Below, one piece after another: positions 9,661-18,107 of a stretch of DNA of 64,000 nucleotides. How positions within the stretch are numbered: the stretch's first letter is position 1; the number at the start of each line of letters is the position of its first letter. A program made the translations under genes and the position numbers. The stretch covers positions 124,001 to 188,000 of the forward strand of contig CAVXXI010000003.1 of assembly GCA_963765725.1 (NCBI GenBank). The letters run 5' to 3'. The notes below the pieces were generated by a model. It did no database searches and was not told the origin of the DNA. It was given only the letters and a program-made list of their open reading frames with translations. Source of the stretch: DASQEH01 sp963765725 (GTDB taxonomy: Bacteria > Actinomycetota > Actinomycetes > Propionibacteriales > Nocardioidaceae).

Positions 9661-11081
9661 CGACGACCTCCCGAACGGTCGAGACGACGGCGCCGCAGGC
9701 CCTCGTCCCCTCGCTGCCGGCCCGCTCGCCTACGACGACGAGGCGGCGGCGACCGGTCTTCGGGCCCGGGTGGCCGCTTACCTGGCTGTTCGTGCCGTTC
9801 CCGCTGTGGTGGGCGCTCGGGCTGAGCCACTTCATCTTCTTCCCCTTCGCCGTCGCCATGGCCGCCGAGCTGCTCCGGCGCCGGCCGGTGTACACCCCGA
9901 AGGGCTTCGGCTTCTGGCTCCTGTTCCTGGCCGTCGTGGGCTCCGGGGTGACCCTGCTGTGGCTCCAGCCGCCCGGCACGGTGGCCAGTCCGCGCGGTCC
10001 CCACGAGCTCGAGCCGTTCCTCTTCCACCTCGCCTGGTACCTGTCCATCACGATCGTGGCGCTGTACGTGCTCAACCTGCCCGAGCGTGACCTCCCCACC
10101 ACGCGAGTGATGCGGCTGCTCGCCTTGATGTTCGTGTACACCGTGGGCGGCGGCTTCGCCGGGCTGCTGCTGCCGCATCTGAACTTCCCGTCGCTGCTCG
10201 AGCTGGTGCTGCCGATCCACCGGCAGGGCTTCATCTACGCCCTGGTCCATCCCGCGCTGGTCGGCTCCAGCGAGTTCCTGGGCATCTCCCAACCGCGCCC
10301 GGCCGCACCGTTCACCTACCCCAACGCCTGGGGGAACAACCTCGGCATGTTCCTCCCCTTCTTCGTGGTGACCTGGCTGGGGCGCGACGCCGGGTGGCGT
10401 CGACCCGCGGGGATCGCCGTCCTCGTACTGGCGACCGTGCCGATCGTGTACTCCCTCAACCGCGGGCTCTGGATCGGGCTGGGCGTGACCGGCGTCGCCG
10501 TGGCGGTCAAGCTGGTCTCCATCGGGCGCACTCGCAGGCTCCCGCTGATCGCCGCGCTGCTCGCGGTGGGGGCGGTGGTCTTCGTCCTCAGCCCGCTGTA
10601 CTCCACCGTGGTGCTGCGGGTCAACACCCCGCACAGCGACCAGCGCAGGAGCACGGTCGCGACGCAGGTCGTGCACAAGACGCTCGCCCTCTCACCGCTG
10701 CTGGGCTACGGCGAGACACGTGCGGTCCAGGGCAGCTTCGACTCCATCGCGGGCGGGGAGACACCGAGCTGCCACCAGTGCGCGGCCCCGCCGTTGGGGA
10801 CCCAGGGGTTCATGTGGCGGCTGATCTTCACCACCGGCGCACTCGGGACGCTGCTCTTCTTGGCCTTCACCTTCACCCAGCTGCTCACGTTCGCCCCGAT
10901 GCGAGACCCCGTCGCACTCGCGGGCTGTGCTGTGATCCTGATGTCGGTGATCTTCTCCTTCGTCTACGACTCGCTCGAGGCGCCGCTGTTCACGGTCATG
11001 ATCGCCATCGGCCTGCTGAGCCGGCGGTTCGTACGGGACTCGCAGCTGGCGCCCACTTCTCCGCCGGGAGCCGTCCCGTGA
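9657..11081 (+). CDS. O-antigen ligase / Wzy-like polysaccharide polymerase
   Basis: A 474-residue polytopic membrane protein with about ten to twelve hydrophobic segments after a basic, disordered N-terminus. The large external loop and the motif SLNRGLWIGLGVTG near residue 265 fit the Wzy_C / O-antigen ligase family, in which an Arg in this segment is essential. It would polymerise lipid-linked repeat units on the outer face of the membrane or ligate them to an acceptor. ATG 9657 overlaps the upstream sulfotransferase stop, and the stop overlaps the following gene as GTGA, so it is inside the operon. No other polymerase candidate is present in the cluster, so this is the likely Wzy. Confidence 0.75.
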   Translation: MTTTSRTVETTAPQALVPSLPARSPTTTRRRRPVFGPGWPLTWLFVPFPLWWALGLSHFIFFPFAVAMAAELLRRRPVYTPKGFGFWLLFLAVVGSGVTLLWLQPPGTVASPRGPHELEPFLFHLAWYLSITIVALYVLNLPERDLPTTRVMRLLALMFVYTVGGGFAGLLLPHLNFPSLLELVLPIHRQGFIYALVHPALVGSSEFLGISQPRPAAPFTYPNAWGNNLGMFLPFFVVTWLGRDAGWRRPAGIAVLVLATVPIVYSLNRGLWIGLGVTGVAVAVKLVSIGRTRRLPLIAALLAVGAVVFVLSPLYSTVVLRVNTPHSDQRRSTVATQVVHKTLALSPLLGYGETRAVQGSFDSIAGGETPSCHQCAAPPLGTQGFMWRLIFTTGALGTLLFLAFTFTQLLTFAPMRDPVALAGCAVILMSVIFSFVYDSLEAPLFTVMIAIGLLSRRFVRDSQLAPTSPPGAVP

Positions 11082-12259
11082 GCCGGTGTCGCCGGGTCAC
11101 TCCTCGTCAGGTCGAGCCCTTGTGGCCGGCACCAGCACGTGTCCGGGTCAACCGCAGCACCGGCCCCGGCCAGACGGGGTATCTCGTCGTGCCGTCGTTG
11201 AAGCGCCCGCGGCTGCTGGTGCCGCTGGCCGTCCCCGGTGCGACTCAGATGCTGCGCCGGCACGGCGGCAACCGCGCCCAGCGGACCGCCCGGTCGATCT
11301 GGCGACTGCTTCACCGCTCCCCCTTCACGGCGCGGCTGCCCATCACGCGCCTCACCGTCACGCCCGAGCCGGCCGGCATCGAGGCGTACCTTGCGGCCCG
11401 GTTGTCGGGCTCGGTACGGATCGGCGTCCTGCTCGGTCCACCGCGGGCGAATGCGAAACCCGTGCTGCAGGTCTTCGACGAGTCCGGCGCAACGGTGGCC
11501 TTCGCCAAGCTGGGGTCCACGGCGCTGACGGCTGCGCTGGTCGACAACGAGGCCGCTGCGCTCGCGTTGCTCGGCCGTTCGGCGCCCAGCACCTTCTCCG
11601 CGCCCGCCCTGCTGTCGCACGGGCGGTGGCGCGAGACCCCTGTCCTCGTCCAGGCGGCGCTGGCCCTGTCCCAGTCGGACCTGGCGCCGGTCACCCCGCC
11701 CGTGCCGGTGATGGCGGAGATCGCCACCCTCTCGGGGATATCCGAGCAGCGGCTGGAAGGCAGCGCCTTCCTCGCCGCGAGCGACCCCGGACCGCAGACC
11801 TCCTGGCAGGAGATCGACCTGAGGCCCTTCCGCCGGTTGCACGCGGCCCTCGGCAGCGCCGGCTCGTGCGACTTCGGCAGCTGCCACGGCGACTTCGGCC
11901 CCTGGAACATGGCCACGGACGGGGGCGTCGTCGAGGTCTGGGACTGGGAGCGGTTCGCTGCTGACGTGCCCGTCGGGTTCGACGCGGCGCACTACCGCAC
12001 CCAGGAGGCGTTCGCGTGGAGCGTCGAGCCCGGCGCGGCCTGGACCAGCATGGTCGATGACGTCTCGAACCTGCTCACGACACTGGGCCTCGACCCCGAT
12101 CGGGCCTCCATCGCGGCCGGCTGCTACCTGCTCGCGATCTGTGCGCGCTACCGCAGCGATGCCGCCGATGCTCCCACGCCGACGCTGCGCCGCCGCATGC
12201 GCTGGCTGTCGGCCACGGCCGCCGTTGCCGCGCAATCGCTGGACGGCGCGTACGCATGA
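11078..12259 (+). CDS. Aminoglycoside-phosphotransferase-fold kinase-like protein
   Basis: A 393-residue cytosolic protein that is kinase-like only in its C-terminal half. SCHGDFGPWNMATDGG near residue 268 is the HGDxxxxN catalytic loop of the APH/choline kinase fold, and VWDWERF near 286 supplies the metal-binding Asp. The N-terminal half has a Lys-bearing strand (TVAFAKLG near 146) that could be the nucleotide-binding Lys. The GTG start forms a GTGA overlap with the Wzy-like gene and the stop overlaps the next sulfotransferase as ATGA. Its place between polymerase and sulfotransferase suggests it phosphorylates a sugar or lipid intermediate, or a PAPS-related substrate, but this is inference; antibiotic resistance is unlikely from context. 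Confidence 0.7.
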   Translation: MSRCRRVTPRQVEPLWPAPARVRVNRSTGPGQTGYLVVPSLKRPRLLVPLAVPGATQMLRRHGGNRAQRTARSIWRLLHRSPFTARLPITRLTVTPEPAGIEAYLAARLSGSVRIGVLLGPPRANAKPVLQVFDESGATVAFAKLGSTALTAALVDNEAAALALLGRSAPSTFSAPALLSHGRWRETPVLVQAALALSQSDLAPVTPPVPVMAEIATLSGISEQRLEGSAFLAASDPGPQTSWQEIDLRPFRRLHAALGSAGSCDFGSCHGDFGPWNMATDGGVVEVWDWERFAADVPVGFDAAHYRTQEAFAWSVEPGAAWTSMVDDVSNLLTTLGLDPDRASIAAGCYLLAICARYRSDAADAPTPTLRRRMRWLSATAAVAAQSLDGAYA

Positions 12260-13128
12260 CGACCCTCCACCACCGGGTTCCGGCGTCCGTCCGCAACACC
12301 GGGCGGCGCGTCGCGCTGGCGGCGGGTCACCTGAGCGCCGGCCTCCGGACGCCGCCCACGTTCGTCGTGGTCGGCGCGCAGCGGTGCGGGACCACCTCGC
12401 TCTTCCGTGCCCTGCTGTCGCACCCCAACATCCTGCGTCCGGTGATGCACAAAGGAGTCAACTACTTCGACGTGAACTGGGAAAAGCCGTGGAACTGGTA
12501 TCTCAGCCATTTCCCGCTGGCTGCCCACGCACGGAGAAAAGCAGCCCCGGGTCGTGCCGGCGCAGCTGTGTTCGAGGCGAGTGGGTACTACATGTTCCAT
12601 CCGCATGCCCCGAAAAGAATGTCCGCTGCTCTCCCCGAAGTGAAGATCGTCGCTATGGTCCGGGATCCGGTCGAGCGGGCGTATTCCGCCTATAAGCACG
12701 AGTTCGCCCGTGGATTCGAGACCGAGACATTCGCGCGGGCGATAGCGCTCGAGGAAACTCGGATCACCCCGGAGCTCCGCCGCATGGTCTCGGACCCGCA
12801 TTACCAGAGCGCGACATATCGCCATCAGGCATACCGTGCGCGCGGCCATTACGCGGAGCAGCTCCGGGTATTCGTCGACCTGCTCGGGCGAGACCGTGTA
12901 CACGTGATCGAGAGCGAGCGGTTCTTCGCCGAGCCGACCCGGGTGTACTGCGACCTGCTCCGCTTCCTGGGTGAGCCGGTCATCGTGCCGGCGACCTTCG
13001 GCGTGTTCAACGCGCGCCCCGGCAGGTCGCTCGCCCCCGCCCTGGAGGCCGAGCTCCGGGCACACTTCGCACCGCACGACCAAGCGCTCGCGGAGCTGCT
13101 CGGGAGGAGACCGGCATGGATGGCCTAG
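12256..13128 (+). CDS. PAPS-dependent sulfotransferase
   Basis: A 290-residue sulfotransferase with the classic phosphosulfate loop VVVGAQRCGTTSLFRALL near residue 38 and the 3'-phosphate segment MVRDPVERAYSAYKHEF near 133. HKGVNYFDVNW is the substrate-side Lys-containing strand of heparan-sulfotransferase-like enzymes. The first 30 residues are basic but do not form a clear signal peptide. The ATGA overlap with the kinase-like gene and a 13-bp overlap with the following Wzz-like gene place it firmly in the operon. Codons from about 12,450 to 12,870 use A/T at the third position far more than the flanking sequence of the same gene, as if a segment had a different origin. Confidence 0.85.
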   Translation: MTTLHHRVPASVRNTGRRVALAAGHLSAGLRTPPTFVVVGAQRCGTTSLFRALLSHPNILRPVMHKGVNYFDVNWEKPWNWYLSHFPLAAHARRKAAPGRAGAAVFEASGYYMFHPHAPKRMSAALPEVKIVAMVRDPVERAYSAYKHEFARGFETETFARAIALEETRITPELRRMVSDPHYQSATYRHQAYRARGHYAEQLRVFVDLLGRDRVHVIESERFFAEPTRVYCDLLRFLGEPVIVPATFGVFNARPGRSLAPALEAELRAHFAPHDQALAELLGRRPAWMA

Positions 13129-13892
13129 AGACCGCGCCCTGGGAGCGCCGGGCGAGCCTGCCGACGGTCGCGGGCTACTTCGCTCTGGTGTGGTCGCAGA
13201 TAGCGGTGATCGCGGTGGCCACCGTCCTCGGGGCGCTCGTCGGCGGCGTCCTCGCGGTGCGGCAGCCGGCGGCGTACTCGGCGTCGGCTGCCGTCGAGCT
13301 GCTTGCGGTGCCGACCTGGGTCAGCTTCGACCCCGCCGCCGAGCCGCCGCCTGGCACGACCATCGACACCACGGCGCAACTGGTCCGGTCGACACCGGTT
13401 GTCGACCGGGTGGCGCAGGCGACCTCCCTGACGACGATGCAGGTCACCGACGGCCTCGGCGTCTCCGCCTACCCCCTCAGCCGGGTCCTCGTCTTGTCGT
13501 TCCAGGCCCGCACCGCCGCCCTCGCGGTCACCGGTGCCAACGAGGCCGCCGCCGCCCTCATCAACCAGCGGCGAGCGGTCCTCGAGGGTGACCAGGTGAC
13601 GCTCGCCGCCCGGCTCGACACCTCCCTGAACCGCCTGCTGCCCAAGGCCGACCTGTATGCGGGGCCCTACAACCCGGTGAGCAAGCGCCTGGCGTCCGAG
13701 GTCGCCCTGGTCGACGGCATCCGCGCCCAGGCCGCAACCGACCAGGCCCGCATCCTCCGGTACGCCGCACCGGCCACGTCCGTTCGCCCCAAGGGCGAGC
13801 TCCCGATCGTGACGGGGGCGATGCTGGGGTTCCTCGCAGCGGTGGCCTACGCCTGGTGGATCTCCGGTCGACGGGGATCAGGCAGGTCCTGA
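13116..13892 (+). CDS. Wzz/YveK-like chain-length determinant protein
   Basis: A 258-residue protein with the Wzz topology: a hydrophobic segment near residues 25-48 (IAVIAVATVLGALVGGVLAV), a long external middle region, and a second hydrophobic segment near 230-250, followed by a short basic tail. PAAYSASAAVEL after the first segment is the usual start of the external domain. It has no kinase domain. It overlaps the previous sulfotransferase by 13 bp and its end overlaps the converging Alg13-like gene by about 46 bp, so it closes the first plus-strand operon. Such proteins set polymer length and form part of the export complex with Wzy and Wzx. Confidence 0.7.
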   Translation: MDGLETAPWERRASLPTVAGYFALVWSQIAVIAVATVLGALVGGVLAVRQPAAYSASAAVELLAVPTWVSFDPAAEPPPGTTIDTTAQLVRSTPVVDRVAQATSLTTMQVTDGLGVSAYPLSRVLVLSFQARTAALAVTGANEAAAALINQRRAVLEGDQVTLAARLDTSLNRLLPKADLYAGPYNPVSKRLASEVALVDGIRAQAATDQARILRYAAPATSVRPKGELPIVTGAMLGFLAAVAYAWWISGRRGSGRS

Positions 13893-14422
13893 GCCCCGGA
13901 CGGGATCTCGAGCAGGCCGTTCACCAGGTAGGCGAACCGGTTCACGGTGGCGAGCACCCTGGCCTCATCGACGACTCGGTCCACCTGAGCGAGCACCGGC
14001 TGGTCGAGGCGCCAGTCGAGGAGGTTGAGGAACGGCTGCCGACTGGTGATCAGGTCGACCCGACCGTCCTTCGCCATCTTGTCGAGAAAGCGGATCTGGT
14101 GATCGTCGACGTGCTCGCCGCGGCCGGGGTCGCGCGGCACGGCAATGGGGTGCAGGCCTGCGGCACGGATGTCGCTGACCGAGCCAGGACCGCCGTGGGT
14201 GATGGCTACCCGCGCCCGGCCGAGCAACGAGCCCAGCTCGTCGTGGTTGAGGAAGTCCCTGCCCTGGGCGACCTTCGGCGGCCGCGAGAGACCGTACTGC
14301 ACGAACACGTCCACGTCGTGCCGTGCTGAGGCCAGCGTGTCGCACCAGGAGACCAGGCGCGCGAACGGATGATGGTCGGTGCCGACCATGCACAAGACGA
14401 GCGGCCTGTACTCCAGGCTCAC
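13847..14422 (-). CDS. Alg13-like glycosyltransferase catalytic subunit
   Basis: A 191-residue protein resembling the C-terminal, donor-binding half of GT28/MurG-type enzymes. It begins VSLEYRPLVLCMVGTDHHPF and carries ARVAITHGGPGSVSDIRAAGLHPI, the conserved nucleotide-sugar-binding loop, followed by HVDDHQIRFLDKMA. The start is a GTG in a GTGA overlap with the Alg14-like gene, so the two are translationally coupled. Together they form the two-subunit enzyme known as Alg13/Alg14 in eukaryotes and Cps14F/G or EpsE/F in bacteria, which adds the second sugar to a lipid-linked sugar. The pair is transcribed against both flanking plus-strand operons. Confidence 0.8.
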   Translation of the reverse strand: MSLEYRPLVLCMVGTDHHPFARLVSWCDTLASARHDVDVFVQYGLSRPPKVAQGRDFLNHDELGSLLGRARVAITHGGPGSVSDIRAAGLHPIAVPRDPGRGEHVDDHQIRFLDKMAKDGRVDLITSRQPFLNLLDWRLDQPVLAQVDRVVDEARVLATVNRFAYLVNGLLEIPSGAQDLPDPRRPEIHQA

Positions 14423-14892
14423 AGCAACTGCCCGATGACGACGGAGTTCCGGTGCAGCGCCTGCTGCTCCTGCCACTGCACGCACATCAACGTCGTGAAC
14501 GGCCGGCACAGCCTGGCCGTCAGCGTGGCCGAGTCGATGCGGTCGTACACCTCGATGTACACCGTCGGGATCCGCATGAACCAGGCGAGCACGAAAAAGG
14601 GGAGTGCCACTCCGGCACCGGTCGATACCACCATGTCGGGCCGCCTCGAGCGCAGCGTCCGCCACGCCAGTCCCGCGTTCCGGACCAAATTCCGGAGATT
14701 GCGGGTCGTCGGGCTGTACGCCCAAATGGTCCGCTCCTCGCTCAGCAGCGATATGGCGTCGGGGGTATCGAAAGTCACCCAGGTACGGCGGTGCTCCCGC
14801 CACCATGGGCCCAATGCCCATAACTGTGTCAGGTGCCCTCCGCTCGATCCCACAAGCAAAAGATTACGTTTCATACTCGGCTGTGTCGTCAT
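14419..14892 (-). CDS. Alg14-like membrane-anchoring glycosyltransferase subunit
   Basis: A 157-residue Alg14-family protein. MKRNLLLVGSSGGHLTQLWAL near the N-terminus is the family signature (Gly-rich loop plus GGHLTQ), and a hydrophobic stretch near residues 105-120 (VALPFFVLAWFMRIPTVYIE) would sit on the membrane. It recruits the Alg13-like catalytic subunit encoded immediately downstream. The start at 14892 adds six residues before the alternative Met at 14874, which is the more typical family start. The upstream 44 bp separate it from the divergent Wzz-like gene at 14936, so the two directions share a small, relatively A/T-rich promoter region. Confidence 0.8.
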   Translation of the reverse strand: MTTQPSMKRNLLLVGSSGGHLTQLWALGPWWREHRRTWVTFDTPDAISLLSEERTIWAYSPTTRNLRNLVRNAGLAWRTLRSRRPDMVVSTGAGVALPFFVLAWFMRIPTVYIEVYDRIDSATLTARLCRPFTTLMCVQWQEQQALHRNSVVIGQLL

Positions 14893-14935
14893 CCGTTCGG
14901 CCCCCCCGTAAGGGTCCCGATGATAGTCTTTCGAA

Positions 14936-16342
14936 GTGAATCAGGGGGATTTTCAGGACCGGCGGAGCCATCTACTTCGGGATTCGCTTCGATACCATTT
15001 TCTGCTCGTCGCGCTGTTTATCGTGGCCGGTGCCGTGGCCGGCGTCGGGCTGGCGTTCGCACGGCCGGCGACCTACAGCTCGTCGACGACGCTGCTGGTG
15101 ACGCAGATACCCGGCAACCCGTACGGCCCGACGCTCACGTCGTCCAACTCGGACACACTCGAGATGTTGCAGACCGAGGCGGTCGCGGTGACCTCGCAGC
15201 ACGTGCTCAAGCACGTGGTGTCCGCCCTCGCGCTCACCGTGACCCCCGACAAGCTGCGCTCGCAGACGGTCGTCGTCGTCCCGCCGAACACCCAGGCGCT
15301 GCAGATCACCTACACGGGCTCCGACCGTGCGCAGGCTCCTCGGGTCGTCAACTCCATCGCGCAGCAGTACCTCGGGGTACGCCTGCACCAGGCGCACACG
15401 GCGGTCAGGTCCCAGAAGCGCAGCGTCTCCGGGCTGCTCAAGACCGCCCGGACGGCTCTGGCGCAGGCGACCGCGAGACATGACCCGAGTGTCGCCGCGC
15501 TGCGTGCCTCCGTGATCGACCTGCAGGGCAGGATGGCGACTCTGACCGCCCAGGCGACCTCGCCGGGTCGGGTGCTGACGCAGGGGACGACCCCCAGCGG
15601 CTCCGAGACCCGGCATCGGGTGATCTACGGCGTCGCCGGGCTCGCCGTGGGGTTGCTGCTGGGCGTCGGCGCCGCCGTGTGGCGCGAGCGCCGCACAGAC
15701 CTCATCCGCTCACCGCTCGATCTGCAGGACTACGAGCTGCCGGCGCCGGTCAGCACGGTCCCTGGCGCGGCCCTCGACGACACGGCCATGCGCCAGCTGC
15801 GCATGCGACTCTCCGCGCACACCCGCAGTCACGAGACCGTCGGACTGGTCGGGCTGGCGTCGGGCCAGTCGCTGCGCTTCGGCGTGATGCTGGCGCGGTC
15901 TCTGGCCGCCGGCGGGAAGTCGGTGGTGCTCGTCGACGGGACGGGAACCGACCCCAGGCACCGCGACGTAATCGGCGCGGGAGCCGAACCGGGACTGTCC
16001 GAAGCACTCCTCAACGACAAGGTCCCGACCACACTGGCCGTCGACTCCGACTTCGACTACCTGCCCGCCGGACGCGCACCGCAGGAGTCGTCGGAGTACT
16101 TCGTCGAGGAGCGGACCGCCAAGATCCTGCACAGCATCAGCGAGAACCACGACCTGACGCTGATCGCCTGCATGCCACCGGACACCATCGAGGGCGAGGC
16201 GCTCGCGCGGCTGTCCGGCAGCGTGCTGCTGCTGGTGCAGCTCAACAAGACGTCGCACTTCGACCTGGGCTCGGCCCTCAGGTCGTTCAGCAGCCAGGGT
16301 CTGCGGCTCGGTGGCGTCTTCGTGCTCCCCCGCAGGCTGTGA
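14936..16342 (+). CDS. Wzz-type polysaccharide co-polymerase with degenerate tyrosine-kinase domain
   Basis: A 468-residue protein with a Wzz-like half (hydrophobic segments near residues 22-42 and 225-245 flanking an external region with a helical stretch) and a cytosolic C-terminal domain of the bacterial tyrosine kinase / ParA-like fold. In that domain the place of the Walker A loop reads VGLASGQSLRFGVMLARSLA, lacking the Gly-Lys-Ser/Thr that binds ATP, and the Walker A' strand reads VVLVDGTGTDP instead of the usual aspartate-rich form. No Tyr cluster is present at the C-terminus. I infer a catalytically dead kinase domain used as a scaffold. The GTG start has no strong ribosome site. The stop overlaps the flippase start as GTGA. 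Confidence 0.8.
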   Translation: MNQGDFQDRRSHLLRDSLRYHFLLVALFIVAGAVAGVGLAFARPATYSSSTTLLVTQIPGNPYGPTLTSSNSDTLEMLQTEAVAVTSQHVLKHVVSALALTVTPDKLRSQTVVVVPPNTQALQITYTGSDRAQAPRVVNSIAQQYLGVRLHQAHTAVRSQKRSVSGLLKTARTALAQATARHDPSVAALRASVIDLQGRMATLTAQATSPGRVLTQGTTPSGSETRHRVIYGVAGLAVGLLLGVGAAVWRERRTDLIRSPLDLQDYELPAPVSTVPGAALDDTAMRQLRMRLSAHTRSHETVGLVGLASGQSLRFGVMLARSLAAGGKSVVLVDGTGTDPRHRDVIGAGAEPGLSEALLNDKVPTTLAVDSDFDYLPAGRAPQESSEYFVEERTAKILHSISENHDLTLIACMPPDTIEGEALARLSGSVLLLVQLNKTSHFDLGSALRSFSSQGLRLGGVFVLPRRL

Positions 16343-17892
16343 GCAGCGGCCCACTGGTCTCTCAACCGGTCGGCGACCCACTCCGTACGATCGCCCGCGG
16401 CAGCCTGCTGAGCGGCGCCGGCGCTGTCGTCGCGGCGGTCGGCGGGGTAGGCCTCACCCTGGTCGTGACCCGGTCGTTCGTACCGGCGCTCGCGGGCACC
16501 TTCTTCGCAGGCACCACGTTCTTCCTCATCATCGCCTCCCTGGCGCAGCTCGGTACCGACGTCGGGCTGGTCCGCTACGTGTCCGCTCACTGGGCGACCG
16601 GCCAGCAGGACCGGATCGACGCGACGCTCCGGGTGGCCCTCGTGCCGGTCGTCGTCGTGGCGACCGCCGGCGCCGTGGTCATGTACCTGGTGGCCCCGAC
16701 CATCTCGGGCTGGATCGCCAACGACTCCGTCTTCGACGCCTCGACGGGCATCCTCAGGGCGCTCGCCTTCTTCGTGCCGCTCGTCGCGGTCTATGGGGCC
16801 CTGCTCGCGGCCACCCGGGGCCGCGGGAGCATGCGCTCGACGGTCGTGGTCGACTCCCTCTTCCGTACAGTCGCCCAGCCGTTGCTGCTCGGCGTGACCG
16901 TCGTCCTGCACTGGGGCACGACCGCGGCCGCTGTGGCCTGGGCGCTGCCGTACGCCGTCGGCGTCGCCGCCTGTGCCGTGGTGCTGTGGCGGCCGTCGGC
17001 ACGGATCAGAGGCGGTGCGCGAGCTCCCGTGGGGGCGAGCGCCCCCCGCGCGCAGAAAGGGCTCGCCCGGGACTTCTGGTCGTTCACTGCGGCGCGTGCG
17101 GTCTCGGGTGCGGTGGTGATGGTGTGGCGCCGCTTCGACGTCCTTCTCGTGGCGGCCATCTCGGGACCGGCGGACGCGGCGATCTACACCGCCGCGACCC
17201 GGTTCCTCGTGGTCGGCAGCCTCGCGATCCAGGCGGTGCAGCTGACTGTCAGTCCCCAGCTCAGCCGGATGTTCGCCCGCCACGACGTGGACGGAGCCCG
17301 CCGGATCTACTACACCTCGACGCTGTGGACCATGGTCTTCTCCTGGCCGCTGTACATCGTGTGCGCCTCCGCCGTAAGCCTCGTCATCCCCGTCTTCGGC
17401 TCCAGGTACAGCGCCGGCGCCTCGTCGGTGATCGTGCTCTCGGCGGCGATGCTGGTCGCGACCGCCTGCGGGAGCGTCGACGCGGTGCTGCTGATGTCCG
17501 GGAGGAGCCTGCTCAGCCTGGGGAACGCCGTGCTGACGCTCGCCGTCAACGTCGGTCTGGACCTCGTGCTGATCCCGCGCTTCGGGATCCTGGGCGCCGC
17601 GACCGGCTGGGCCGTCTCCATCGCGCTGCGCAACGTCCTCGCGCTGGTACAGATCAACTCGCTGATGCACATGTGGGCGTTCTCCCGGTACTCGGCCGCG
17701 GTCTCGGCCGCCTCGCTGGCGTGCTTCGCCGTCGTTCCCGGCCTGCTCTCGTGGAGCGGCGCTCCCGACCGCTGGCTGCTGCTGAGCCTGGCCGCCGGAG
17801 TGGCCGCTTACGTCGCGTGGGCGTACCGGAGCCGGGCCAGTCTCGAGCTCGACACGTTCGTCCGGGCCTTGCAGCGGCGCAAGCCGGCGTAG
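16339..17892 (+). CDS. Wzx-like lipid-linked oligosaccharide flippase
   Basis: A 517-residue polytopic protein of the MOP (polysaccharide biosynthesis / MATE-like) superfamily with about 12-14 hydrophobic segments spread over the whole length. Features typical of Wzx include the N-terminal RTIARGSLLSGAGAVVAAVG, FWSFTAARAVSGAVVMVWRR in the middle, and the internal LDLVLIPRFGILGAATGWA, a family landmark. GTG 16339 was chosen because it overlaps the upstream stop (GTGA) and gives the family N-terminus. It would move completed repeat units across the membrane before polymerisation by the Wzy-like protein. It ends the second plus-strand operon; the next gene follows a 215-bp leader. Confidence 0.85.
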   Translation: MSSGPLVSQPVGDPLRTIARGSLLSGAGAVVAAVGGVGLTLVVTRSFVPALAGTFFAGTTFFLIIASLAQLGTDVGLVRYVSAHWATGQQDRIDATLRVALVPVVVVATAGAVVMYLVAPTISGWIANDSVFDASTGILRALAFFVPLVAVYGALLAATRGRGSMRSTVVVDSLFRTVAQPLLLGVTVVLHWGTTAAAVAWALPYAVGVAACAVVLWRPSARIRGGARAPVGASAPRAQKGLARDFWSFTAARAVSGAVVMVWRRFDVLLVAAISGPADAAIYTAATRFLVVGSLAIQAVQLTVSPQLSRMFARHDVDGARRIYYTSTLWTMVFSWPLYIVCASAVSLVIPVFGSRYSAGASSVIVLSAAMLVATACGSVDAVLLMSGRSLLSLGNAVLTLAVNVGLDLVLIPRFGILGAATGWAVSIALRNVLALVQINSLMHMWAFSRYSAAVSAASLACFAVVPGLLSWSGAPDRWLLLSLAAGVAAYVAWAYRSRASLELDTFVRALQRRKPA

Positions 17893-18107
17893 CAGTCTTG
17901 CGCCGCATCGGCTCGCGAAGGGCGATTCTGAACCGTCGCGGGGCGGTAACCAGTAACCTGAGGTGTCCGCCTGACGCCTTGGAGTGCCGGGATCGCTGAG
18001 ACCCGGAGCGCGTTCGTGCCCAGGGAACCAGTTCCCGCGCCACCACGTGGCTGTCGGCCCGAACCGCCAGCCGATCCGGCCGGCGTCGACGAAAGAGGGA
18101 CCCGTCC
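17893..18107 (+). promoter_or_regulatory. Long, possibly structured leader of the GH26-like gene
   Basis: A 215-bp gap with several base-paired elements: GGCGG...CCGCC around 17,942-17,972, a GGGAACCAGTTCCC hairpin near 18,023-18,036, and GACGCC at 17,973 pairing with GGCGTC at 18,082. The 3' part (CCGAACCGCCAGCC near 18,059) loosely resembles the 3' core of actinobacterial ydaO/c-di-AMP riboswitches, which often precede secreted cell-wall hydrolases. However, the central GGGGTGAAT-like element is missing and the spacing is too short. I can support a structured leader but not a riboswitch class. Confidence 0.25.
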
